Positions 24,681-36,600 of a stretch of 64,000 nucleotides of DNA are shown piece after piece. Each line of letters begins with the position of its first letter. The stretch's first letter is position 1. This stretch comes from Callaeas wilsoni (taxonomy: Eukaryota; Chordata; Aves; Passeriformes; Callaeidae): assembly GCA_013398955.1 (NCBI GenBank), contig VWPU01004148.1, forward strand, positions 496,001-560,000, read 5' to 3'. Position numbers and translations under genes: made by a program. Below the pieces are notes generated by a model. That model did not search any database. It worked only from the letters and a program-made list of their open reading frames with translations, and had not been told where the DNA came from.

Positions 24681-24700
24681 GGTTTTGATTTAGTTTGGTT
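24632..24700. repeat. (TTTTGG)n / (TTTCGG)n hexanucleotide array
   Basis: Four TTTTGG units are followed in phase by four TTTCGG units (24659-24682), then degenerate TTTTGA and TTTAG units. The variant units place four CpGs exactly six bases apart. The array begins about 17 bases after the LTR target duplication but lies outside the element. Confidence 0.92.
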
Positions 24701-25103
24701 TGCTGACCAAACACATTAATTGGTTTGCTGTCCTTTCCTCAAATCCAAAATAACTGCGCTTCAAAAATGTATTTGGAATCCTGAGTGCAGCATTTTTCAC
24801 TGAGCAAAATCATCCTTAAAGCCAAACCAGTGGGTAAGTAAGGACGTAAATGTCTTTGTAGAGATTGGACAGATCAAAGACGTGCGCAGAAGTCCTCAGG
24901 TTTTATTTTCCAGTTTTGTCATTCCAAGTAAACATGTGTGCTGAGGATTTTCTTTCCACAAAGTACACCGGCCTGACACTGCATAAGAAATAGTGAATGG
25001 ATTTCTGGTTTTGCTTTTCTTTGCTTGTTCAGGTTTGCTTGACCTTTTTTTGCTTGACCAGTCAAAAGATGTGATTATCCCACTGTATTCAGGACAGGTA
25101 CAG
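24701..25103. other. Non-coding spacer
   Basis: No gene or recognisable repeat is seen. The pair of similar GCTTGACC-containing words at about 25037-25060 is minor. Confidence 0.55.
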
Positions 25104-25452
25104 CCTCTCCTTTAGCACTGTGTGCAGTTCTGGGGCACACAATTTGAGAAGGATGTGAAGGTCTTTGAATGCATCCAGTGGAGAGCAACAAAGCAGGTGA
25201 AAGGGCTGGAAGTCAGGAGCTGTGAGGAGTGGCTAGGGACTTTAGGCTTGTCTAGTTTAGAGAAAAGGAGGCTCAGGGGAGATCTCATTGCTCTCTGCAG
25301 CTTCTTTGGGAGAGGAATTGGGGAGGGAGGTGCTGGGATCTTCTCCCTGAGATTCAGCGGTAGGATGCATGGGAATGGTTCTTTACTACTTTCACAGGGT
25401 GGTCAAACACCGAAACAGGCTTCCTAGAGTGGTGGTTGATGCCTCAAGCCCC
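25104..25452 (+). mobile_element. CR1 LINE fragment (3' part of ORF2 and beyond)
   Basis: The sequence follows the CR1 consensus region: CTGTGTGCAGTTCTGGGGC, then a block matching 'GAGCAACAAAGC(T)GGTGAAAGGGCTGGA', then GAGGAGTGGCTAGGGACTTTAGG, AGAAAAGGAGGCTCAGGGGA and GATCTCATTGCTCTCTGCAG. These encode the C-terminal part of the CR1 reverse-transcriptase protein, here interrupted by substitutions. The 101-codon plus frame at 25122-25427 is a remnant of that coding sequence, not a host gene. The copy is 5'-truncated, as is usual for CR1, and also lacks the short tandem octamer 3' end, so it has been cut or eroded on the right. It is old and inactive. Confidence 0.92.
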
Positions 25453-26671
25453 AAAATTATAATTGTATTGCTGTTCTGAGCCTCTGGTAGCCTCTGATCA
25501 TAAAGTTACTATTTTATAACAAGCTGATTTTTCATTTTTTACTGACTTCTGAAACAGAACATGCAAGGATCAATAGAAAGTTAAGCCTTATGGTTGCCTC
25601 CTGATAGGTTAGCATCGTGGGACTAAGAAGATGGCATTTATCATTAGTGACAGATTCAGTTACAGATTTTTATCACTGGCAGAATGATGTAACCCTCATT
25701 ACAAAAGAACATTGTTTAATTGATCCATTTGCTCCCAGCAGTCCTGTGGTTTTTTTTCCCTTACAACACAAAGGCCAAATTGCAGTTCAGCTTCAATCAA
25801 GTGAAAACCTTTTATTGCAGCAGGAATAAGAAATACTCTCTGCTCAATTTAATTACCATGGTTTAAATATGAGAAAATCATTAGATAATTATTGTTACAA
25901 ACTCTGCCAGAGGACATTTTAAATAATAGTTAAATTAGTGCAGAGAAAACATGAAAAGACGTTTTTTTAATGTACTGGCCCCCAACCTTTTCCTAGTTCT
26001 CAAATAATTCTTTAAGTTTGCCAAAGTTACTATGAATACACAGCATAGAATTTTAAAAGAATGCCTATAGCTTCTAAACAGCTTTAAATAGGCAATCATT
26101 TTAGAAAGGGGAGCTAATAACTTCTTCCCTCACCACATGGAATCCTGTGGGAGAAAAACAAAACAAACATTTTTATTTATAAAAGGCAATTGTAAAGAAA
26201 CAAAAAGTACTCAAAGTGCATCCTCTGTAACTGACCAGAAGCCAAACTGAGAACAGGTTATTCCAAAGGTCTAATTGGGTATTGGCAAGAATAAAGTGGT
26301 TTCTGCTGTGGCTTATTTCTCACCACTTATGTTTCAAGTAACAGAATCTGTTGGCTTAAAGACCGAATCTCTTTAAGCACTTAATTTTTTTTTGCATCAA
26401 GCTCTACACTACTACCTCTTTCCAGAACAATAAAACCCCTGGAGCCTTCCCTTTCTAGAAAGTAATTAATTTCCTCCCCTCTGCAAACCATGCCAGATCT
26501 AGCACCAAACAGAATGTATAAGAATTTATTGAAGAGCTTGGTTATAGTTCTGTACCTTCCTATCCATTTTTAAGAAACCAAGCTTCTTGACATCTGCCGT
26601 GTCTATATCTTTAATAACCGCTCTTAATCTTATCTGGGTTATCAGGAGACCATTGCAATACAAACACAGCA
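25453..26671. other. Non-coding unique sequence
   Basis: No gene is supported. The segment 25610-25890 has balanced composition with words such as AACACAAAGGCC and CATTAGATAATTATTG, which are of the sort seen in conserved enhancers; this is only a candidate for alignment. The 70-codon plus frame at 25617-25829 has no domain. Confidence 0.5.
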
Positions 26672-26759
26672 TTTTTTTCCTTTTCCTTTTCCTTTTCCTT
26701 TTCCTTTTCCTTTTCCTTTTCCTTTTCCTCCTTCTCCCCCTCCCCTTCCTCTTCCTCCA
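26672..26759. repeat. (TTTTCC)n polypyrimidine tract
   Basis: About nine TTTTCC units are followed by a CTCC/CCCC-rich tail, giving roughly 88 bases of pyrimidine on the plus strand. Long uninterrupted purine/pyrimidine tracts can adopt triplex DNA. The associated Phe/Leu-rich reading frame at 26587-26781 is an artefact. Confidence 0.95.
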
Positions 26760-27386
26760 TTTTTGTTATACACCTGACTGAATCAAGACCGAATTGTGCT
26801 TAACCGGTGTGGTATTGGATGGCAGTAACTGCAAATTACAGAGCTGACATTTCCCTGTTGCAGCAACCTGCCAAGTACACATGCTCATGTTTCCAAAGTG
26901 CATCCTATTCTTAGTGCTCAATAAGGACGACCACTTGTCTGCCTTTGCATAAGTGTACAGTTAAACCAAAACATTTCAGATAAGTATGGCAATGTTTTCC
27001 TGCTTAAGTAAAATAAAATATTGGTAATGAAATCTGCATAAAATGTACTATTCATAGACATTTAAACACATGTTTTAAAAAGCCAACTTCCTTTTAAAAG
27101 AAGCTCTGGCAATTTTAAAAAGCTATATATCTGATGCTGAAGATACAGCTTTTCCGAAGGTCCTATAGGATTTTAAAATATCATGTTTTAAAAGAATACT
27201 TCTTGCATCACTGCATTTTTTATATGCTTATACAATTTTGATAGATTTATATAACACCTGATGAAAAGCATCCAACAGTTTAGAATCAAGACAGTAAATT
27301 AATGAAAAGACTCAATAACAATTAAACAATTTGAAGTATAAGATTAATTCAAAACCATATAGAAACTTGCCAGACTTAATTCACAG

Positions 27387-27417
27387 TTAATTAATTAATA
27401 ATAATAATAATAATAAA
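27387..27417. repeat. (TTAA)n/(TAA)n microsatellite
   Basis: Three TTAA units are followed by about six TAA units. It is a short AT-only simple repeat with no attached element. Confidence 0.9.
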
Positions 27418-29373
27418 CAATACTGAAATATGAACTCTATTACCTCTTAGTTTTTCCTGTTGACTGCATGGTAAAGATCAAGAAATCAATGTGAAATTAC
27501 AATTCTGTGTTTTTTCCTTGCCTTCACTGAGACTTTGACTTTTCAGAAGCGAATCCATCCAGATTCAACAGTATTAATTTTTAAAAGGGAACATCCAGAC
27601 AAAACCAAAATGTTTAACTCTTATTTATAAGAAAAAAACCTCCACAGTCCCCGTATAATGCTTGCATAGTTTTTAATTTCTGTCCAAATCTTTAGTAAAG
27701 AGCCTGCACATATGCACATTTCCAAATCTAATGTGGATGAAATTTTAAAATATTGACTAGTGCTATTTTAATAAGAGTTAATATGAAAGTTTAATTATTT
27801 TTTTCTAGTAATTTGCATCGTGTGTGTCACAGAAAGAGATCAAAAGTCACAGGAATATTTAGCATTTGAATTGTACGTAACTTGTAATAAAAGCTAACCC
27901 TACAAGCAAGGTTTTTCTGGTTCAAAGCACCGTAACAGATATTAGTCCAGAAATGAATCTTTGCCTCGCATAGGAGCCACAGAGACCGGCGAGTATTTGC
28001 AGACTGAAATTCTACTTGGACTTAAACATATGCTTTTTTTTTCACTTAATTCAAAATACATTGATGCCATTTACTGCCTGTTCTACTTAGAGTTTTAGGA
28101 TGGTGGGGGATAAATCATCTTTTCCCTTGTTCTGTAAAGTCTTTGCTGAGGAAAAGATATCTAGGACTTACACAGAAAACTAATTAATATTTCAACATTG
28201 AATTCTTCAAAGGAAAGAACTGCATAAAAAGTACATTATTCATTGCTGATTTTGCTGGCATGATGTCACTTGAGGTTCCCAAAGTAGGAAACACAGAGAG
28301 ATAGAAAGAATGCAGTTAAAGACAAAATAGTACCTCACTAATAACTATGTTTGCATATTTTGTCCCTTTAAAGAATACTGATTTATTTTCGCTTTCATAT
28401 TTTATAGAAAATCTAATACAACTCAAAACATTAATTTCTAACCACTCTCTATATATGTGCCTGCTTGTGTGTGTGATTAATATGCTTTCCTGCCAATGAT
28501 GTTTTTTTTCTGCATGTGTGATTTTTTTTCTTTATATATTGTTGGTTTCAGTACCTTCTCTTCTATAAACCACATCTTTCGCATTTATGATAGAGAAGGC
28601 AATATCAAAAAAGCAATTTTTCCAAAGTACAAGCATTTTGATTCATTTCTTTATATAGATGATTATGTTTCCTTTGTGTGTTCAATACCAAGCAATATAT
28701 AGTTTGGGTCAAATGATGTTTAGCTTTAAACAAGTACTAATATCAAAATATGCAGAGATATCAGACTGATCTGAGAATAGTTAATTATCCATAGTATATT
28801 TAAATAGATATGTTTCATTAGGTCCTCTGACCTTCTTTTGGAAGTAGAACAAATGTAACTTCATACACAAATGGTCTAATTTTACATATGTGATAGATTT
28901 TGTTACTCAATATCTCTATAAAATGTCCTTAGGCATAGCTACTGCATATGCCTAATTAACCCTCATATTCACAGAAGTTATTGAGGATATTTTCAATTCC
29001 TTACTTTTTTATTTGTTGTTTTTTTTCAGACATCTTAACTAGTCCAAGTGAAACAAAAAGGGCAAGTAAATTCTGGTATCACTGAAGAACAGTGCAGAAA
29101 AACCTTATTCTACAGGCTGCAGTTAACAAGTTTTCGTGTTATTTTTCCACTTTTAAAAAGTAATACTGAGGTTTGCTTATGTCTTAACTATTTCTCCCTC
29201 AGGCTTAAAGCATTAGCTTTTAGTAAGCATGGGGGTTTTTGCCAATGAAAGTTAGCATTTTCTGTAAAGAAATGTCATCCTCTCAGGAGTATCACGCTTG
29301 TTTCTTTACAGTGCAACTTATAGAAGTCACTGTGATAAAATCTAGCATGGAAGGTGGAATTCCAATGAGTGAA

Positions 29374-29438
29374 GATAGGTTATATATTCTTATACACAGA
29401 ATTATATACAGAATAGGTTATATATCATTATATACAGA
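29374..29438. repeat. Imperfect tandem duplication, about 38-bp period
   Basis: The run ATAGGTTATATAT followed by a TTATA-ACAGAA segment occurs twice, starting at about 29375 and 29413, with small differences between the copies (TTCTTATACACAG against CATTATATACAG). It is a local AT-rich duplication. Confidence 0.7.
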
Positions 29439-32400
29439 AATCTCTAGTCCTAAGTTTTCATTACTTTAATATTTGACAGTTTACCAATTTGCAATAGTAT
29501 TTCTCAGCCTTGTTAGGTAGGAGAGCTATAGACTCTTCCATATTACCAGAAGAGTACTGAAAAGAAAAAGACCTTTCTCAACATACAACTGGAAGTTCAT
29601 TGCAGACCAAGTAATTGCTTCACAAATGCCAAGATAATTCCCTGTTTTAAGAATTCATCTATTTTGGGTGAGTATTTAGTGAGCCTGAACAGTATTTTAT
29701 CCAAATTAAATTTAGTTGTGCTTTAGATGTACTCCTTTAGAGAGTGGGGAGATCACTTCTCATTATCTTCTCAGACACACTGAAGTCATAAGTCCTTTTA
29801 ATGGTCTTTTTGTTTCAGAACCTACCCTAATTTACACATCTTTCGTTTATATAGATTTAGTCAGGGCTTTGGGGCTTCCATTGTTTTTTGTTTTGTATAG
29901 ACATAGTAACAGTACAATATTATGCAGAGAACAATAGAAAAGAAATCAGTAATACAAGTATAAAACAGTGAAAGACTAAAACTGACCTCAGACAAGGAGG
30001 TACAATTGGGGTTTAAATCAATACAATTTTGCCCAAACACAGCCTTCAGGTCTTTATTTAATATTGCTTGGGAGAGTTTAACACAAACGTAATTCTGGAT
30101 AAAGACTCTCTAAGTCACTATTAATTATATGAATAATAGTCCTTGTGCTTGTCATTCTCAGCTTATTAACCATAAAAAGCTTTAAGTGAATCAATATAAA
30201 AATCACAGTCCGCTTGCTATACTCCCTGTCATAAGCAATTCATTTATTTCAGGGCATAAGCTATTTCCACTTCCAGCTTCTCTTAGTTTACTGGTCATCG
30301 GAGATGGTTCTAAAAAATCATCTCCACAGCCTTGGCAGTTACTGAAAGAGGAAAATATATGTGTTCATTTCCTCTGGAGTCTTGTTATCTGTCCATTGCC
30401 TCCATCTGCAAAAAGATTGCGTCATCTTCAACTAGAGGTTGCAGAAGTCCATAGGAAAAAAATCAAACTCTAGTTTTGGTATAATGCTGTTGATTTCTGT
30501 TGTGTACATGAGGCATGTGTCTGGCAAGGGGCTTCCACAAAAATTGAAGTTTTGGTCAACTTTTACAGCAGACTTCGTACATGCGGGTATTTCAGTGCTG
30601 CTGTGAACTTGCTAGACATGTGGTGTCTTAATTTCCAAGGCTGTGCATTCCGAGTACCTCAGCTGAAGTGCAGAATCCCTCTATCTACTATCTCATTCCT
30701 TCTTAAAGAAAATATTCTCAATTCTCAAAAAATGAAAAGAAAAACAAAAACCCACCCATTTAATCTGGGCCAAATAGAAGAATGGTGTACAAACTCACAC
30801 ACTCGCAAGAATGTTAGGAATTTGAAGGGAGTCACTTGTCAGTGCAAATTTATAATTCCAATTTTTGCTGATAGTAGATCTTCATTATCCTCAGAGCATA
30901 TGTTTATGATTCAAGATGGACTTTGTACTACTAGTGAACATTAAAAGAAGCTGTGAGCAGCTTCTCTAACCTCTGAAGCATGCTCAGGGAGCAACTAAAC
31001 CCTGCCTCATGAGAAATGGGACAACTTCCAGGCTTTCTAGCACTGATTTGGGCTTTCAGAGCAAGTAATATCAGTAGCTTAGCATCTGTCAGTTTATCAA
31101 TGTCAGGCGGTTTTGTGTGCATCAGATGACAACTGATACATAGTGTTAAAGCCATATCCCAGGCATTCTTCATTCCTTGTCTGCCTTTGGAGCCACTTGT
31201 GAAGTGGCACCCAGGTCTTTGAAAAAATACATCTGAATATGACCACCTATATGACCTAGTAAAGCTTCTGACTTAGATGTGGAGGACCAGTTTATGACTT
31301 GATGCTCAGTAATTAATTACTTCGTAAGAAGTCTCTGTCAGGCATTTAGGCTGTTTTTGGCATAAGAATCTACCCAAGGAAATGAATATAAACCTTTAAT
31401 TTACATAATTAGTTTATTTTTTCTTAAAATATAAAATTAAAAAAAAATCTACCAATATTGTTTGTGTCTGTAAATGAAATTACCTGCAAAGGTAGAAAGA
31501 AATGACAGTTTTGAGAATTTCAGCTCATTCCTGGAAACATAAACTGTGAAGAACAGGGAGAAAACAATACTTTACACCTGACAGCTCCAATTATGGTGTC
31601 CTATAGAGTTTAACTGCCTACTTCAAATCTTCCCACATCTTTTATTAAGGAACAGTGGGGTGATAAATACTCTGAGAGATTGTCTTGTTTTCCTAAATAC
31701 TTTATGCAAATAGTTCAGTTTATGGAAAAATAAAGCCACAATAATTTAAGCCCTTTTCTATCTTACAAAAGCAGAAGTGCCTTTGGAACTATTAAATTTT
31801 TTTTATCCTCTAATATACAGTGAAATATCGAAGAGCACTGATTTGAGGGGGTATAATTTTGATATTTGGTTTGGCCTCATATCCAAATTTTTATAAGGTC
31901 TTATTATTAATATTTATTATTAAAATTTCTGAAGAAAATCTAGTTTAAAGCAGAAAGGGTACCCAACATTTGGACGGCATAATAATAAAGTAAGTCCTGT
32001 TACTCTAAGGGCTCTGCATTATAAGAATATTTCAATACACTTGTGAGCTTCAATGAACCCCATTGCAACAGCAGAGTAACAGTAGATTCTTTCTTATAAT
32101 TGAGTCTGCAGCCATTCACCAAAAAAATGGTGTAATTCACCCAAGTGATGAGACACCATACAATGTCACAGTGTGACATAAAACTTACCAGTAAATCAAT
32201 AGAGAAGACCGTATCATATCATCATTATAAGTACTCCTGGTAGCCGAGAAATATAATTTCCAGAAAAAAAGACCAGAAAATACTCATTTCTTCTAATAAT
32301 TTGTAAAGACTTTCCAGAATAAAACACAACAGCGTATAGCTTGTCTGTAATAGCTAAGCAAAATAAAGGCAATTTAGTAACATCTACCAAGAGTATTCAA

Positions 32401-33346
32401 AGAAGGCATATACTGACAGCAAAAGTATAGAAGATATAAACGAGTCTTTATATTATCTCTGAAGATAAAATGTTCCTTATAAAACAGTGACGTTTCCAAA
32501 TGTGGGCTGTTTAACGGATCCCCATGATACCAGCTGTTGTTACTCTCCTTTGCTGCTTACCTGAATTTTAAATCCCTACTTCCAGTGGACTAACATCTCT
32601 ATTTAGTTTTTCATCTTACTGCTGGACACTTTTTTACTCAGTTTCCAGCCTTTTCTTCATAAATAATAAAAACTAAAATAGGCAGCATTCATTAACAAAA
32701 ACCATAAATAAACAACCCCATTTTTAAATACTGCCCTTCAAAACTGTGGATATTTTCCTTCTTACCATTCCTGGGCAGGAAGCATTGCTACATAAAGGAC
32801 ATATCACTGGTCTGACTATGAAAGGGACATTAATCAATCACGAACTTGCTGCATGGCTCTGAGCAAGGTAATTTGCTGCAATGTCGGTTTCCTTTACTTT
32901 GACTACACGTCTAATAACTTAATATAGGAAAGAAGTTTGTGGGAACAATTGTTTATTACTGGAAATATGTTCAGTACTGAGAACAACAAGCCCCAAGCTT
33001 CACTTACGTGGCTGCATATTATAAATGTGTGTAAATATGTGTATGCACACATTCACATGCACTTTCTTATTTACTGTCCTAATACTCTACAATGTCTCTC
33101 ACTGTTTTTTTAATATATCGTAGATGATATATAAATATATTTTTATAATGAGTTAATCTAGCACAAGTAACTGTGCATTAAGCCTTGCCCCTAGCTGATC
33201 ACAGCACAGGAAAGACCATATCTGTGCTTTCAGCTCTTTTTATTTTTCACTGCCCTGGTATGGAAAATATAATATGACATTAAGAAAATCAACAAAATGC
33301 AGAATATAATTAAATCGGCAAAGGCTTCTGAAGGATGCTTTTGAGA

Positions 33347-33670
33347 ATTATACATGCAATCATGAAATGGCTTGGGTTGGAAGGGACTTTTAAAGATCAT
33401 CTAGTTTTCAATGCCTGCTATGGGCAGAGACACCTTTCACTAGACCATGTTGCTCAGAGCCCTATCCAGCCTGGAACAGTTCCAAGGATGGGGCATCCAC
33501 AACTTCTCTGGGCAACATCTTCCATTACAGTGCCTCATTACCCTCACAGTAAATAATTTCTTCCTACTACCTAATCTAAACCTACTCTCTTTCAGTATGA
33601 ATCCATTCCCCCTTGTCCTGCCACTACCTGGTCTTGTGAACAGTCCCTCTCCATCTTTCTTGCAGAATCC
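33347..33670 (-). mobile_element. CR1 LINE 3' end fragment
   Basis: On the plus strand this reads as the complement of the CR1 3' end: ATGGCTTGGGTTGGAAGGGA, AGATCATCTAGTTTTCAATG, GGGCAGAGACACCTTTCACT, GATGGGGCATCCACAACTTC and CCATTCCCCCTTGTCCTGCC all match the family. The element therefore points leftwards. Its 3' end is at about 33347, where decayed copies of the terminal octamer (CAATCATG) remain, and it is 5'-truncated at about 33670. The overlapping frames on both strands between 33335 and 33754 are CR1 sequence, not genes. Confidence 0.94.
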
Positions 33671-36600
33671 GTCAGTCCCATATCTTCTCTGCATACATGC
33701 AAGAAGTGGAGAGGTCTCTTTACCAGTCATGGTCAAGTCAAAATAAATGTTCAAGCTCCAAATGTCAAGACAAAATTTGCCCTTTGTGCTAGTAGATAAT
33801 TACTTAGAATGATTTTCTTCTGTCAAGCAGGTCCTAATATTTGTTCAAAGAACTAAAGAATGCTGCTAAGGGATCATCATGTTTATCCACAGGATCACCA
33901 ACACTGTCATTATTAGTTGTCAGATATTTAGTATAAAATATAGGCAATAAATTATCTATTTTGTGTTTTCAAGTCTTTTTTTCCTCTATGAATTTTCCAT
34001 TGTCAGCTGTATTTTCTATCTCCCAAACAGAAAAATTAATATCATTTATTATTCTAATTCACTGGAAAAAGTGACCAAGTCATCCAATACTGTTATTCTT
34101 TACAATAAACTTCAGTATTTATTGCAGAATTCCTATTCCCTTAGATTTTCATTTTGCTGATGCTCTCTAAACTTATTTCCTAAAAGCTGAATTCTAATAT
34201 AAGCAATTAGTGCATTTTTTTCTCTAAATATTTGTATATCTAAGCAATACAATCTAAGGATATTACTGCAGAATAATAAAATTAACAAAATAGTCTTTTA
34301 AATCTAATACAGTCCAATTAAATCTGTTAGAAAGAGATTCTTCTTTTTAATGTGATATTTTTTCCTACTGAGGTACAAGTCACTGAAAAAAATACGGTTT
34401 TCAAATTACGGATTTTCAAAGTGATAACTTAGCTTTCCATATTTATGTCCTCCTAGGGAATGCCATATAAATTATGATTCATTTTCTAGTGAAAAGAAAG
34501 CTTTTCTTGACCAGCTGTACTTTTGGGACCTGAAAAGCAGAATACTTTCTCTTTCAAGAAAAACACAGAGTAGAGTCAGAAATTTCCTGGCAATTTGTGA
34601 ATGAATAGTTGTAAATTTGCCAAATTCTCCTAAAATATTTTACAGCTTCTTTTTATTTTTTCCTAATATATATATAATACATATAATAGAAGTATGCATA
34701 ATATATGTGCATGTACATAAATTTTTAAAAATTCAAAAAGTCTCTCATTTTGAGGATTGCTTGTTTGATTGCTTTTATTATTTTTTGGGAGTTATTGTAT
34801 TATTTCACCTTTTGTCTCCTTGGGAATGGGACCAGGAGTTTCTTTGTTATTCGTATGTCAAAATGTCTCTTAGGTCTTATGTATTATTCTAAAATCAATA
34901 AAGAAATTCACATTGATGTGGAAATGGTATTTTTTTTTCTCAAATTGGCTAATATGAATCCATGTTAAAATTCAGTGTTGTTTACTGTAGAAACTGCTCT
35001 TCTAGAAGTAGGAGAGAGAATCAGAAGTTTACAGAGCAATATATCTAGATTTGCAACAAAATAAAACCAAATACTTAAAAAGGTAAAGGCAGGGTCAAGA
35101 GAAGTGCAATCAAATCTCTTACCTTATTTCAAAACACATATGTTACCCACTGTTCAATGACTCAAATGATTGCGGGTCTGTTGCTGACTTACATTAGTGA
35201 AAAATGGACTGCAGTGTTTCTGAGCTCAGATACATGACATCAATGTAAATGGCAATGCAGAGCCAGGATCTGATCAGCAGTGCTCTTACCATGGGTTCAC
35301 ATGGAACTAAATCTCCAGAAATTATAGATGTTCTGTAAATACCATCAGGAACTGGTATTTCTCTGGGAAATTATCTATGGTTTGAATATGCTATAATTGT
35401 GAAAGAAGATAAAACTAAAATATTCAGTAGGAAAAAAGCAGTTAAAGGTTTGTCCTTTTCTTCTTCTAGCATGCTCAGCCTTATGAAGCATACAACATGA
35501 ACCAGCATCTCCGCCACAGTCAAATGTGAGGACAATACCATTCCTTTGACTTCTCATGAATCTCTATCATTCACTAAGAGCTGAGGGAAGAAGAGAACCC
35601 ACATTCTTCCAAGCGATCAGTAAAAGGATATTTCTGGAAACTCATAAATTTAATCATATAGTCCTTTATAAAGATATCTGCACAGTAGGAGGCTAGAAAA
35701 TAAGATGACAAGATATGCACAAAGCATCCTACATAAGTGCTCCAAATTGCATCCCTCAAAGGACTCTAAACTGCAGTAGGAAACCAGATTGATATTCTTA
35801 TTATTATCCCACCTTTCAGTTTTTCCGATATTAACTCAACAGTCCAGCATCACTGATCCAGGCCTTATCAAAGAAGAATCAAATAGATAACCCTTTTCTA
35901 GACCAGTAAGAGGACTCACCTGGATACCACTTGCACCTTTGTACTGAGCACCCCAGACCCTTTAATCTGCCTTGTTCTCTGCACATGCAACTGCTGGTCA
36001 TTGGAAGATCTGGTCTTTTGTCCTCTGACCTTGGCCAGACTCTCTTTGGCCAAAAGCGTGCTACCAACAACCCTGCTGCTGTGTTGTATGCATTTCTCTT
36101 GAGAACCTGAATGTCATGGATAGCAAACATCTGAGTAGATGCAGAATTAATAACTTTTTCAACATTTGTAAAACTTTTACGTCAAGGAGCTTTCAAACTC
36201 TTGACACAAAGCTATTAGTTTAGGAATAGGATGAATATGACATTACATGGGAAAAAGAAATTCTTAGAGTAGAAATATTTAATGTTTTCTCTATTGACAA
36301 AGACTAAGATAAATATTAGACCTCCCTTGCATTTCTCTTATGCTTCCTCTTCCATCAGGTTGGAGGCTATCCCTGGAATCTACAGCTTGAACATTCAGGA
36401 GTGCTGAGACTCGCATAACCACCAGCAGTAGCTTCTCTGCACTGTATCAGGCATTTTTTAGTTTCCTTGAAAGTTCTACCTGTGATAACAGATGCCGTGA
36501 CATGCAGCATTTTCTCTGCTTTTCTCACCAGTGGCATGACTGACGTATTTTATAATCCTACTCCACAGAGCAGCAGATGGTGCCTACCCTTTCTCATCCT

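Larger units (their letters stand above)
26760..33346. other. Non-coding AT-rich stretch
   Basis: No gene is supported over 6.6 kb. A TTAATTAATTAATAATAATAAT array sits at 27387-27417 and a degenerate duplication at 29374-29438. Plus frames at 30186-30473 and 30552-30944 are the longest here but show no domain, no codon bias that I can see, and no splice-bounded exon. A 7-bp inverted repeat with 3-base spacer (ATGTCAC / GTGACAT) lies at 32163-32179. Confidence 0.55.

Noticed and set aside
26587..26781. Phe/Leu-rich frame resembling a membrane segment
   Set aside because: It is the translation of the (TTTTCC)n tract.
32163..32179. Inverted repeat ATGTCAC-AGT-GTGACAT as a hormone-receptor site
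   Set aside because: The half-site does not match the usual AGGTCA or AGAACA motifs, and 7-bp palindromes occur by chance in 64 kb.
33335..33754. Overlapping frames of about 100 codons on both strands
   Set aside because: They lie mostly within a CR1 3' fragment, where consensus sequence on both strands leaves chance open frames.
35879..36130. 83-codon minus frame rich in Arg, Trp and Pro
   Set aside because: The composition is unusual for this region, but there is no recognisable domain, splice site or repeat match to support a gene.
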